Positions 1 through 16,203 of a stretch of 64,000 nucleotides of DNA are shown piece after piece (position 1 is the first letter of the stretch; each line of letters starts with the position of its first letter). Source of the stretch: Balanoglossus misakiensis (Eukaryota; Hemichordata); contig CM082580.2 of NCBI GenBank assembly GCA_040954595.2, forward strand, positions 12,586,001 to 12,650,000, in the 5' to 3' direction. Both the position numbers and the translations under genes were made by a program. The notes under the pieces were generated by a model. That model was not told where the DNA came from, did no database searches, and worked only from the letters and a program-made list of their open reading frames with translations.

Positions 1-497
1 GGTGGAATCTATCTCTTCTTTCTGACGGAAAAAATTCTGAAGATTTTCATTGTGAGGAAAAAGGTAAGATATACAAATGTTATTAGGAGCTTTAGATTTT
101 TTGGGGGTATATATTCACATATTTTGTTGAACGAAAATTTTGAAGCTGTATGCTGTTACCCTCATGGCCATGCGGTCAATACGTGTGGATGTACATCTGC
201 CCATGTGCTAAGCACTATGTGGATATCAAAGACACAGTAGACATAGCTTCTAAGAGAAACTTGACGATGGTAATTTTCTCATAATAACATTGCCAGCAGA
301 GACCGTGTTCTCAACACCAGCATTTTACTTCTGCTTGTCTCTAATGTCTTTTTCACATCTTGCAGAGGCTGGCGGACGAGAAGGCCAAAGAAAACTCTGG
401 CGGGGAAGCTCCGGACATCATGCCGATTTGTTCGATAACAGCAAAGCCAGGCCATGGTGAGCATCGCATTATAGAGCCCGTTGAATTAGCAGCAGAG

Positions 498-532
<35 letters not shown>

Positions 533-1769
533 CGAAAATGAGAATCATGATAAACCCAAGTGCATTGATGGGAGTGAAGAGAGTGGAGTTGTGCTCGTGG
601 TGGATGAGAATGGAACTCGGGTATTTGAAACTCCTCTTCAGGTGAGTAAAAAGGTTGGAGGGGGGGGGGGGGGGAAGCAGAATGAAAGAGATTGTGTTGA
701 ACAATTATTTGGGAAAAAAATACAAAATAATGAATAAGTTGGAGTGCTTCAGATATACCTCATGTGCATGTAGCACTGTGTGATAATATACACTTTTAAA
801 TCATGACAATTGCAGGAAAAGGATCTCAACGGAGAAAACCAAGATAACGGAACTATCAACAACATGCATGAACATAAGGCCTGCGCCCACACGGTGCTTG
901 CAGAGGATCAAAGTATTGCCACAGTGGCGTACATGGTCATCTTCGGCGACGGTCTGCACAACTTCATTGATGGATTGACCATCGGTGCAGCATTCACCGT
1001 CTCTGTGTTGGGTGGGATTAGTATATGCATTGCTATCCTGTGCGAGGAGTTCCCTCATGAACTGGGTAAGTAAGAACTCAGTCCTTACGTGGTTGCGTTT
1101 TGTTTATACATTTAAATCCTATTTTTATACACCATCCTTCATTACTCGTAAATTGTGAGCAAAAATTGGACCAATTAGTATTGTCTGTTGACATCTGTTG
1201 GCTATCATGTTTATTCAACCATTTTTGTTTGACTCCAACTTGCAGGGGATTTTGCCATCCTGTTGAATGCTGGGATGTCAGTGAAGAGAGCGCTGTGCTA
1301 CAATTTCCTGTCGGCTTGTATGTGTTATCTGGGTGTGGTGTGTGGTATTTTGTTGGCTGAACACACAGAGGGGGCTGAGTGGATCTTTGCCATTGCCGCT
1401 GGCATGTTCTTGTATATCTCCCTTGTTGACATGGTAAGTTTTGTAGGCATTGCTGAACGCACACTCCGTGTAGTTTTGGAACTTTAAATGTCTTGGATGG
1501 ATGACAAAAATAACGTCAGGGGACAGGATTTGTCCAGTGTTTCTCCTGGCAAGAGGTCCCTGACCCGTTGGTGAAATAATTTAAAGAAACCAATGATGAT
1601 GTTTCTGTTCTCTTCACAGTTGCCTGAAATCAACACTGTAGAAGAAAGAGAAACCAACATGTCTGGTGCAGCACAAGCAAAGATATTTCTTGTTCAGAAC
1701 CTGGGTTTGCTGACCGGATGGGCTGCCATGTTGGTGCTGGGAGTCTTTGAGACTCACATTGTTCTATAA
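1..1769 (+). CDS. SLC39A8/14-like: ZIP metal transporter, SLC39A8/14-like, copy 1 (3' part)
   Basis: This is the C-terminal part of a ZIP-family transporter that moves Zn, Fe or Mn into the cytosol; the 5' exons lie left of the window. Exons read as 1-63, 366-641, 816-1065, 1246-1433 and 1620-1769, all with GT-AG ends and compatible phases. The third visible exon carries [10 protein letters not shown] (TM4) and EEFPHELG (TM5), the metal-site motifs. EEFPHE rather than HEFPHE is the mark of the ZIP8/ZIP14 branch. The last exon ends VFETHIVL then TAA. The exon at 366-641 codes for the TM3-TM4 loop and contains a run of 12 histidines (about 498-533) not seen in copies 2 and 3. The next gene, copy 2, follows in the same direction 4.7 kb downstream. 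The family assignment is firm; ZIP8 versus ZIP14 orthology is not resolved. Confidence 0.9.
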
Positions 1770-1796
1770 AACCAAATAAGGGAGTGGGGTTGTTGA

Positions 1797-1802
1797 AATA
1801 AA
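1797..1802 (+). terminator. Candidate polyadenylation signal of ZIP copy 1
   Basis: A canonical AATAAA lies 28 bases after the stop codon. It is the first such signal in the 3' flank. A very short 3' UTR would result, so later signals may also be used. Confidence 0.4.
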
Positions 1803-2685
1803 CCCCTCCCCTGCCACTCTGTACACCCCTTCTCAATAGTGTTATGTTCTGCGAGTAGTTGTTTTCAGAAATAATGTTTTTATCACAGGGTGCTATGAGG
1901 GGAAAAATATAATTTTTGCAAGAATACTTATTGTACTGATCAGAAGACAAGCTGACAATGATTAGTTTTTTATCAGTAAACACAAATCATTCTCAGTGAA
2001 ATGTTTTTTGCATAGTTGCTATGGCAACTTTTGCTACCATGGTAGTCCCAGCAATCACTGCCATATAAAAATTCATATCAATTTCGGCAGTTTTGATCCC
2101 CCTGGCAATTTCAACTGACATTCCATTTCAATACAGTTTTTCAAGGCTGGGTATGATGACTATACAATTTGTGCAGATACGGCAAGCAATTTATTTTTGC
2201 ATTACATTTTGTGTATGCGGTTCAACAGGGCAAATACATGTAGTTTACTGGAGATTTCGTTTTATGAAAATGGGAATAGTCAGTGCTTGAAGAGTACTGC
2301 CTTCTAAGTGCCATTACTCTTCATGTCCATTAATTTTTTTTACATGCTATTTGCTTTAATACGACAAAAATCCAGTTTATCTTTTGCAATGGTGGCTAGG
2401 AATCAAATTAGGGGTCAAGGAACCATTAATGTTCTGGGGGGGGGGGCAGTGGATGATTAAAGCAGGAGCAAGACACATGAATATTTTTTCTAAGGCAATA
2501 TGGCTTACTGATGGGAATCTAAAATTTATCTTCAAAGGTTTTAATTTGGGGCGAGCAGTATGCGAAAATATGTGTCCTTTTGACTGAGAAATGACTGACC
2601 CTTTGTTGGCAGACTGAAAATAAGAGTCTCTGAGTCTCTGCCAAACCTTGATTTCTCTCTTTTTGTGCTGTCAGCCATTGAAGGC

Positions 2686-3265
2686 TGTGCAGTCAAATTC
2701 AGTGCAATTTACTGCATTTACATTTTTTTTTATTTTTAAAAGAAACGAAAAACAATTTATGTGCCTTATGAGTATTATCTTACTCATTCCCCATCGTATC
2801 TCAACCAGACACGTCTGATAAATTATATATGTATTCATAGGTATATATATATTTTTTATGAAATATCAATCAGTCTTTTTATATGCCCTTGTTTTGTGAT
2901 CAGGGGCAGTGAAACTCAGTGAAGTTTACTGTGCATCAAATGTACATTTTATTTAAAAACCACACCACAAAGTTGTACTTTTTGTGTGTTTTGCCATTCA
3001 AGTTGATTTTATTAATTGAAGTAATTACGATTGATATTCTGTACATACGGTGAATCTCAGGGAAGATTACTGTCAGATATTTGTATGATCATTCGTTGGA
3101 GTTGTCATCACTCGCTCACTAGAGCAGTGAAACTCAGTTTACTGTGCCTTCAAGTTTCAATATGCATTTGTATATGTAATATTATGTATTGATTGAAACA
3201 CTTTTATATTGTAACAGTTTCAATTGCTCCTTTTAATAAGCGATGAAACTCTGTGTTAAGTTACA
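2686..3265. repeat. Spaced degenerate repeat (GTGAAACTCAGTG..TTTACTGTGC)
   Basis: Five related stretches start near 2686, 2905, 3049, 3126 and 3241. Each has a form of CAGTGAAACTCAGTG followed by an AGTTTACTG-like block, and three continue into an ATTT-rich tail. Spacing is uneven (about 75-220 bp), so this is not a simple tandem array. They may be fragments of one degraded element. Confidence 0.45.
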
Positions 3266-4304
3266 GGTCACACGAACCAGGTATCAGTCTTTTTCATAAG
3301 CAGAAAAAGAGAAAAGACTCATGTGCATATAATTAAGATTATCTTGGGACCCTTTTCATATACTCTTTAAAAATTAACATAATACTTAAAAAAACATAGC
3401 AATTTTGTTTTACTTTTTAGTGGAGTTTTGTCTGTAACTAGCTGTTAGGGTTGCTTTGCTTACACTAATTAATGCAATTAAATTTTACCTTCATAAGGTC
3501 ACAATCATTAATTTTCTTTGCTTTGTGTGAACACCTTAGACTATAAAGCACAAAATTGGTGTTTCCTTTTCACAATTTTTCTTGAACTCACTGTAGGCTT
3601 CTCTGCTTCTTTTGAACAGTTAATAACAGCTACATGTAAGCTATATCCTATGCAATTAGTGCTGTTCTATGCAACCAGCCCCAAAAATCTTGATCCTGAG
3701 GCTGAACAATGGAGACTGTTTTGGCGGTGACCAGGTAGACAGATGTATACTGTTGCCCTCATCATGGCCAGACAGTATGTGCTTACTGTCACATTCAGTA
3801 TGCACATCAGTTGGTCCAAGTGTGTGAGTTACATTTAGCTCTTATATACAATCTTTGTTGATCTCTGGTGTTTAAGAATTTTCACAAAAGTAATGACGAT
3901 CTGGTAATATTACTGTAAAACTAAAGCAGCTGTTGTAATCCAATATTGACTTCAACATTTTTTGCATAGTATGTGTATTTGCTCCTTTGGCAAGATGCAA
4001 GTTGGTTAATTTTGATTAAAATTGGCTCTCATACACATTCTGGTCTGTGCGTCTTCTTATATCTCATGTGATTAAAATTCAAATCCCATTCCAATTTCAA
4101 CCTGTCAGTCCCGTTTCCTTTCTCACGGGTTGAGATTTGCCATTGAAAACAATTGGATCAAACCAAGTGATATTGGTTAAAGGGTGAAATGTGTGAAAAG
4201 TGTCACAGTACAGGTATGTGCACAGTAAACGTTGTGGACTTGAAAAGTTTCAGTACAGACATCAGTGTTTACTTTCATGGCAGGTATCTCTGCGGAAGCT
4301 TTCT

Positions 4305-4314
4305 CCCCCCCCCC

Positions 4315-4350
<36 letters not shown>

Positions 4351-4351
4351 C
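4305..4351. repeat. Poly-C then (CT)n tract
   Basis: About 21 C bases are followed directly by roughly 13 CT dinucleotides, a strand-asymmetric pyrimidine tract of about 47 bp. The open frames across it are low-complexity artefacts. Confidence 0.9.
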
Positions 4352-4379
4352 AACAATACAAAGGTTTTCCATTCTATCG

Positions 4380-4393
4380 CCACTTGAGGGCGC
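4380..4393 (+). promoter_or_regulatory. CTCF-like motif CCACTTGAGGGCGC
   Basis: The 14-mer fits the bilaterian CTCF core (CCASYAGRKGGCRS-like) with one departure. It lies 30 bp after the poly-pyrimidine tract in the spacer between ZIP copies 1 and 2. Motif match only; binding is not shown. Confidence 0.35.
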
Positions 4394-4893
4394 TATCGAT
4401 AGGATCATAAAAACTTGCATGTGCATGGTGTGTGATCCAATGAAATCGTGGTTCGGTTTTAGTTTAAGAAAAGCAATTATTTTTGGAGCTTTCGGATTTA
4501 CGGGAAGGTATGACAGAGGTTGGATGTAAAAAATAGACCCTGCCTACCACCGGTTTTCTACAAATTGTAAGGCCTGCCTGCGCTCTTGCAGTCATTTATA
4601 AAGTTGATCCCTCTTTCAAGGTCAAATTGGTTAATGAGGTCACCTGACCTATAATGCCAAGTTTAATTAGAACTACAATTCTTACAAATACACATGGTAT
4701 GTATGTCTGATGGAATTGTCGCTATTTTAATGAGTGACTAACTACAGAGAGTAATAATAGAAATATTACAATAGCATGTTCCTATACACTTTTCCGGGGA
4801 AATGATCGTTGCTTGCCTCGACTTGTCACCGTATCTTGTCTTGGCTTGTCACCCATGCAGTGCACGATTCGTTTTGCATACATAGGCTACATT

Positions 4894-4938
4894 ACATACA
4901 CACACACTACGTACGTATGCACACACACACACGCACAC
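4894..4938. repeat. CA-rich microsatellite
   Basis: Imperfect (CA)n stretch interrupted by ACTACGTACGTATG. No coding potential. Confidence 0.8.
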
Positions 4939-6508
4939 TTGTGCGCATGCTTGCCACGAGGAATACCTGATGACAAATGGCACTTATCGTAGCTCCGGTG
5001 ACCAAAACAAGATTACCTTCCGACACAGTGACACTAAAGTTCCGTCCACCATTAATTCTTCGCAAAACCAAGCAATTTTGTCTTTCTTTGGTTTGCCACA
5101 CTTTAAACATGGTACTGTCACGATGTACTACTCAACCCTTACATCCAAATATTGTTTTATCCCCAACCTGTGCCACGCATTCTCACTTGTATAGGGTCTT
5201 GAACTAGCATCAGTTCTATCAAATTATCTTCAGGGCCCTCGCCACCCAATATTATGGAAATATTCATAACGTCTGTATAGCACATTTTTCTTTGTATTAT
5301 GTTTTTGAGTCGTTATTGTTGTCAACTTTCCCAGTTTGGCAGCGTTACATAATGCACCTGTCGAGAACAAAAGTGTCCATTGTATATAATCATGGCCGAG
5401 AAGAGAATTTCTTCTTGTTATACAAACTCCTGTTATTGTTTTAATATTCACTGACATCGCCGGTATTTTATTCGTAAGCTAGAACAATTCAAGACAATGC
5501 CTTTTCATTCATGACATTAAAAGACTAGTTTTCATTCAGTTTCATGGATTAAAGTGTATCAACAACACGAGAATTCGGATATTTTTACTATAAGCTTACT
5601 GCGATTATTTTTAAGTTTTGTTTGAAAATACTACAATTTTAGGTACACATGCCCGTTCCTTTTCCGTATTCAACGATCTATATTTGGGTTTTGCTGCGGA
5701 GATTAACCAGTTCCGAAAAAAAGTCCGAGTTTTTTCCTACGTTCCACAGCATTGTTACTGTAAAGTCGTTATTTCACGTGTGTCTGCATTGCTTCATTCA
5801 GTCATGCTTCGATCGCTATGATTGTTGTAATTTCATTCAGACAAATGCAAGGAGGGGTCCTGATATTTCCTTCAAAGCGCCGTGGTGTGTGACACCCTGT
5901 TCACTGTTTCATAGTTTTTGTTTATTCTCTGTGTGAACCACAGATTCTACTCGATATCCCGAAGCACTAGGAAGTTTCCAGTATTCGGCTCATCAACTGA
6001 GCCCCTGTGCCAACGGCCACCGCTGTTATTGTTGAAAGTTAAATTTGAGTCCGCACTTGAATTCGTTCTTCAACAGGAACGGTGGTCTTTACACATAATG
6101 CGATATATGTTTAAAAAGCAAAACACCGGACAATTTAAGCATGCATATGCTACAGCTATTTGAATAAGAAATAAAACAGAACCAAAAGACCAAAATAGAC
6201 ACCTGATGATTCTTTAAGGCCTCATTTATCATTTCCGTATAATATATATGGCTCTCTGGCCTCCAATCACATGATCACCTGTCCCGTTGAGTTAGATGTC
6301 GCTTTGTTCTTTGCTTGTAAGGGCGGGGGAACACGCTCAGTCAGATTGTTCTTCGTTGGCATTACTACAAAAGCGCTCTTACTGCAAAGTTGCGTTTCGT
6401 CTAACTTTAGAAAAGCACTGTGTGGTACGGTGTAAGCTCTTGACTGACAGACCGCGGTTCGCTTTATTTTGTGACCACTTCTCGGTCTGCATATCGTCGA
6501 CTGTTGTG

Positions 6509-9500
6509 ATGGTGACGGTCACGGTAGCAACGACGTCGCTTTATTTCTGTTTGTTTTTGGCGGCGCCTGTCTGGTCGCTGGAAAAGTCCTCTCTCCCGCA
6601 AGTGGACGCTTCTTCTACGGACACCGGCGACGCAGGTCGACTTTCACACACCGGCCTGCCCTCTCCGGCGATTTTCCTCGGCCAGCTCGTTCGGGAGTAC
6701 GGAAGAGATGGAAAACTGTCAATTCAACAGTTGGAGCAATTCTTGCTCAAACTGAACGTCGGTCGGAATTCGGCCGAGGCCCAGAAGACCGCACCCAGTA
6801 GCAAGGACTTCAACAGACGAAATGATGAAGATGAATCGGGGGCAAAAAATATGCACAGCTATTCACAGTTGCAAATGATGGATGATGATGGCCCGCAAAC
6901 AGACGGGCGGGTGAGAAATTTTAATTGGGTTATTTGCTCCATTCTGTACGTGTTCTGGCCACGTCAGTGAAAAGCTGTTAATTTTAGCTTTTAACTTTTC
7001 AGCATGGACTCAAAACTGGGTTCTGCTTCTCATCAAAGCGTGTGTAATTTTAATCATTGCTCAGACGACTAATGGATTTAAGATACACTACGCGGGGCTG
7101 TGTCATTACACTATACGCTCCGTGGAGCAGTTGACTCGCAAAAACAAAATAGCCTAACCTCTTAAAAAACTTTTTTTCGGTCAAAGCCTTGAACTATATG
7201 TGTGGGTTGTGGTTTGGTCACGCGCACTCAGGCGTTTGATCGCGATCGATGCCACCACCGAACGTGAATGAAAATGTCCAGGTGGGCGGAGTTATCCACG
7301 ATAGTTCTGAGTGACAGGCTGTGATGCATAGTCGTTGTGGTCCTACCTTTGCGACAAATGTTTGGCATTACACTGAAAAGGGGTGCCTTATATAATATCC
7401 GTGGTTCAAATGCAGGAAATATCGCCATGTTTGCATTAATGGCACTGACTCTGGCTGTTCTGCTAGGGTGCTCGGGTGCCATATCGGGTTTGTTTTATTT
7501 TCCTTAACACAGTGCTACTCTACATCTGAACTTCTGCAAATCCACGACCTAGAGCCCACAGATGAGGTTGACCGCTACAAGATGTCGGAGATGTGTCCCG
7601 CCATCCTCCAACAAATCGGAATGGGCTGTGGCAGCGACGAGAAGGGGACACGAATTGATGACGACGATGATGACGATCCCATGTTTGAAGGATCATGGCT
7701 GCACAGAATTTCACGGAGTGCAGACGACGACCATCATGATGATCACCAAAGTAACAATACTGGTCCACCTCCAACATCTGGTGAAAGTAAGCCTATTTTT
7801 TATATACGCACACGCCCGAATCATTTAGCAATGCTTTAATTCACAGGCTCATTTCCCATTAGCATGTGACTAAATGTTCTAAATCAGTATCGTCATGCAT
7901 CTGCAAGCAAGGGGGGAGTGAAAATTGTAGTGGGGTACACCTGCCCGACTAAGTGTGGTTCCCTGATTAGACCAGATTGTGCAGCTGACGACGACGTTCT
8001 TATTATATTTTGACTGTGGTGATTGCATAAATATTCGTCTTTTTAATTACCCCCTTTGCCAATTTTCAGTCTGGGGTTATGGCATCCTTGGCGTTGTTGT
8101 CATCAGTGCTTGCTCGTTGGTGGGAGCGTTGGTTGTACCAGCAATGAACAAGTCCCATTTCCAGTACATGCTGATGTACTTGATCTGTCTAGCCGTGGGA
8201 AGTCTATCGGGTGGCGCCATAATCCATCTTGAACCCAAGGTACGTAAGCTTGGCCGATTTCGGGAGAAAGCCATACATTCTCAGAACCACGTTCGTGTTC
8301 TTACGACACAAGCTATTGATTCATACATGTACATAATGCAGACACTCTTGTACTCTGACTGATAGTGCATATCAGTGCGTGCCCAGGGTACGTGCACACC
8401 TATTACACGTGGAGCAGCTTGCATCATCGCCCATATTGCATGTTAAAGGTGGGCGGGTATCATGATGCATGTTGAGTGAGAACAGAGGGCACGTGAATGA
8501 ACGTTTTGGGGGTGACTACACCTGTACGATTTGCCCATCCTTGTCCCCCCTCCAATTTCAGTCACACGGAACCCACCCGGATCTCGAATATCGTCTGAAG
8601 AGTTTGACAATTATCGGAGGCATATATCTGTTCTTCTTCACTGAAAGAATCATGAAGATGTGCATAGCAGCGAAAAAGGTAAGACACACCTACACGATCC
8701 CCAAGCTCTTGACATAATCGTTGTGTTGGTGTTACCCTAGCTGATATTCGTTCTTATGATATATGATTTGACAGGATATCTCATCGTGGCTTATTTCATT
8801 TTTCCCTTTATTTCCTTCACAGAGGCGAAAGGAAAACAGGAAAAAGTCAGCTAAGTTTCCCAAAAATGAGAGCGAACTTGTTCTCATTGTCAATGGAAAA
8901 GAACATGTGACCGAAACATCATTTCAGGTGAGTTCAAAACTGCCGCGTTTCATTCCCACATTCAAACGCAACAAGTCAGTATTTCCGGACACAAAGACTC
9001 AGAGAGTACGGAACCAACACTTGTGGAATATGGTTCAACTGATATCCGGCAGTATCAAAAGCAGGACGTGTCACATGGATTTTGTACATCCTCCGAGAAC
9101 AAAGTCTCTTTGGACTGTTAAGTTTACAAACCTGCAAACATAATCCAAGCCAATGTTATTCATAATAAGCAAATGATACTATTGTCTTATATATTAAAGG
9201 AAAACAGCACCAAGACCACAAACATGACGAACGGCCCTGCATTGGGCTTAGACCATAAAACGTGTGGTCATGATCACATGGCGCTGGTCGAAACCAATGG
9301 GATCGCTTCGGTCGCCTATATGATTATCATCGGTGACGGCCTTCACAATTTCATGGATGGATTGGCCATAGCTGCCGGCTTCTCCACTTCTCTCATCAGC
9401 GGACTCGGAATTTGCATCGCTATTCTGTGCGAGGAGTTCCCTCATGAACTGGGTGAGTGTGGTTTATCAGGAACTGATTGTCTGTCCCTTAGTAGTTCTG

Positions 9501-10095
9501 TCTGTTGGACTGTGTGACTGATTGACCCATTCTCTCTCTCTCCTTGCAGGAGATTTTGCCATTTTGCTAAATGCCGGCATGTCGGTGAAGAAAGCCTTGC
9601 TGTGCAACTTCCTATCAGCCTGCATGTGTTTCGTTGGCTTGGTGTGTGGAATTTTGCTGACCGAATACACAGACGCCGCAAGATGGATCTTTGCCATTAC
9701 TTGCGGAATGTTTCTCTACATCGCCCTCGTCGATATGGTGAGTATTGTACAGTATGTGTATCTGGGCGAGTGAATCTGGTGCCTTTTGTGGCTCTATCAC
9801 AGGGAAACGGGATTCCGCTTGGCACTTAATTTCCCTAGGCGGACAGAATTCGCCGCTTCAAGATGCTTCGAGAAACCCAATGATTATAGTTTTTTTTTTT
9901 ATCGGCTGATTGCTGTACCTGTCCTTTCCATTGCAGCTTCCTGAAATTAACGTCGCAGAGGAAAAACTGGAGAATGTTACCTGGACCACACAGGCATGCA
10001 TTTTCCTGCTCCAGAATCTTGGATTACTGACAGGCTGGGGTATTATGCTTGTCATTGGAGTCTTCGAGTCCAGCATCAAACTTAAGAAATTGTAA
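6509..10095 (+). CDS. SLC39A8/14-like: ZIP metal transporter, SLC39A8/14-like, copy 2
   Basis: Complete eight-exon gene, 555 residues: 6509-6910, 7513-7786, 8070-8239, 8562-8678, 8823-8927, 9200-9452, 9550-9737 and 9937-10095; the summed length is a multiple of three. The start is the ATG that opens a signal peptide ([10 protein letters not shown] then a hydrophobic core). The ectodomain has the ZIP14-type segment [20 protein letters not shown], a CPAIL (PAL-like) motif in exon 2, an eight-aspartate run and a short Asp/His cluster. Exon 3 has WGYG and TM1-TM2 and ends HLEPK, where most ZIPs read HLIPE. Exon 6 has [10 protein letters not shown] and EEFPHELG, giving the ZIP8/14 metal site. It is a plasma-membrane or endosomal importer by family. 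The exon 6 acceptor (TATTAAAG) lacks a pyrimidine tract, as in copy 3. Exons 6-8 and the intron between exons 6 and 7 are almost identical to copy 3. Confidence 0.92.
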
Positions 10096-10982
10096 CGGAC
10101 CGTACTCTGCGTGGACGATAGTTGTTACATTTTGGTGTGTTTCGTCTGTACGCCGTCGTCTATGTCGTCGCCCGCCAACTTTTGATTTCTTCTCAGGAAC
10201 CGTTCAATCATATATTGTCTATACGAGATTCAAGGTGTAACTTTGAGTCTGGTTTGGATAAAATACAAAGAAATGGGTGTATTGTGTCGTCTTATTTTGC
10301 TTTTACGGTTAAACAGGTCGGAAACAAGCTTTACCAAGATCTATTAAAGAAAGTGACTTCACCCACAAGCTGTCATTATTGCATGACGTTTTTTTTTCTT
10401 TTGTCGTCTTCTCTTTTCTGCTGTGTTACTTTAGTCGTTGTGAGGCACAGCCCGGATCCCTGCAGTAGACAGTGTTGATCTTAGCCTTTAATGCTACTCT
10501 GTTTCAAGACAGAAATCAAACCAAATTTTACTGTATTTGTAGGGCCAAAATCACTGACTCGAGTATACGAGTTTAACTGAAATTGTTGCAGTGAAACCAA
10601 CGAGACCCCGCGAGATTTCGCGTGGGTAGATAATTTATAGGGGTAGGGGGCATTCTTGTGACACATTGGAAACAACACATATTCTGTCGCATAAATGTCT
10701 AATTCTTTTAATTTGGGCATGAAATGGATTTCTTTCATTTTTATCACTTTAATTCGAATATCTCTCGAGAGAATTTAACCACCTGTAACTGGTCCCTTCA
10801 CTTTTAGTGTGATTAGTGTGGTTCTGGGTGTGGCTATGTGCACATGCGCACCTGTCAAAGCATTCGGAGTTAAAAGTGAACAGTATTAAAACAATCAACA
10901 GTTACTTTGACCCTCGAACACAAACACCGCGCTTCCCTCGGTGTATCGTCTAGGTGCTTTTTTTTTATCATCCACTGTGAGA
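10096..10982. other. Intergenic spacer between ZIP copies 2 and 3
   Basis: These 0.9 kb hold the 3' UTR of copy 2 and the promoter side of copy 3. An ATTAAA variant poly(A) signal occurs near 10343. No gene, tRNA or repeat family was recognised. One metal-response-element-like heptamer lies near the right end. Confidence 0.55.
10845..10851 (+). promoter_or_regulatory. Metal-response-element-like core TGCGCAC
   Basis: The heptamer fits the MTF-1 core TGCRCNC and is about 130 bp before the start codon of ZIP copy 3, where a zinc-responsive site would be sensible. A single 7-mer is expected by chance fairly often. Confidence 0.25.
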
Positions 10983-15338
<4,356 letters not shown>

Positions 15339-16203
15339 TAGAAGTCTTAATGGAAGGTGAACTTCCGATGGTATTGCATATTGGTGACGCGGGGTTTAGC
15401 AGAGGCACATTATAGGTTGCCCGTCTTTTAATCATACGTTATCGTCCATCGTCATCCTCAATTTGCGATTGTTCCCAGAAGAATCTTGTCCGGAACAGAT
15501 GATCACCGGATAGCTTTAAGTTTGATGAAGACAAGATGTGACAAAGTTCGCGCGTTATTGTGTATCTTGAGGTATTTTGTCAATCCCGACCTTTTTTTGT
15601 TTTATTAGTGTTTTATTCAGTATCACTTGACGCGTGTGACCAATCAATGCATTATTTACATGGTTACCGGCGCTGTAAAAGTGAACACTGTGATTAGAGA
15701 AGTATTAAATAAACTGGAAGGAGAATAAATTACTGTATCGGCGGGTTCTCGATTAACAATTTGAATATCTACAAATATATGCCTCAGTGGCTACTAACAC
15801 AAATATATATTAATTCAATGCATGAACGAAAACCAGCAATGTCCCTAGGGACTTTTTTATGGGGAAATGTTTATTTTTACAACATGGTTAGCGATATTGT
15901 TATTTCGAAAATGGCGTTTTCTAAACCAGTGAATGGGTTAATGTTGGAGGGGAATGTTAGCATATGAAGATTGTCTGTTGGTGCTAAATATAATGTGTAT
16001 TATATAACTTTAAAATGTTATCTAACTTTTGCAGACATTGAAATAAAGGGAGGTGGTCGTCAGAACTGCACATGCGTCATGTTTCTTTCCCTTCAACCAA
16101 TATTGGATGATAACGTCCGGATATAATATACGTGTAATTGTTTCTTCTTTGTATGCATATCTCTTTGCTGGCCATCCCACACTTTCTTTCATTTCTAGGC
16201 ATG
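15339..16203. other. Convergent 3' flanks of ZIP copy 3 and the glycine receptor gene
   Basis: ZIP copy 3 (plus) and the glycine receptor gene (minus) end tail to tail with 865 bp between stop codons. Plus-strand AATAAA signals occur at 15708-15713 and 15724-15729. A minus-strand AATAAA (TTTATT on plus) lies at about 15869-15874. The transcripts may therefore end close together. No exon was recognised. Confidence 0.5.

Larger units (their letters stand above)
1770..6508. other. Intergenic region between ZIP copies 1 and 2
   Basis: These 4.7 kb are AT-rich and hold no exon I can support. They include the 3' UTR of copy 1, a spaced family of GTGAAACTCAGTG-like motifs (about 2686-3265), a C-run/CT tract at 4305-4351, a CTCF-like motif at 4380 and a CA tract at 4894-4938. 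The short open frames here show no family resemblance and lack splice context. The promoter of copy 2 should lie in the last few hundred bases, but I see no clear TATA box. Confidence 0.6.

Noticed and set aside
486-704. Antisense frame with a poly-methionine run
   Set aside because: Complement of the histidine codons of ZIP copy 1.
4177-4529. Frames with poly-Pro/Ser-Leu or Arg-Glu repeats
   Set aside because: Artefacts of the poly-C and CT tract.
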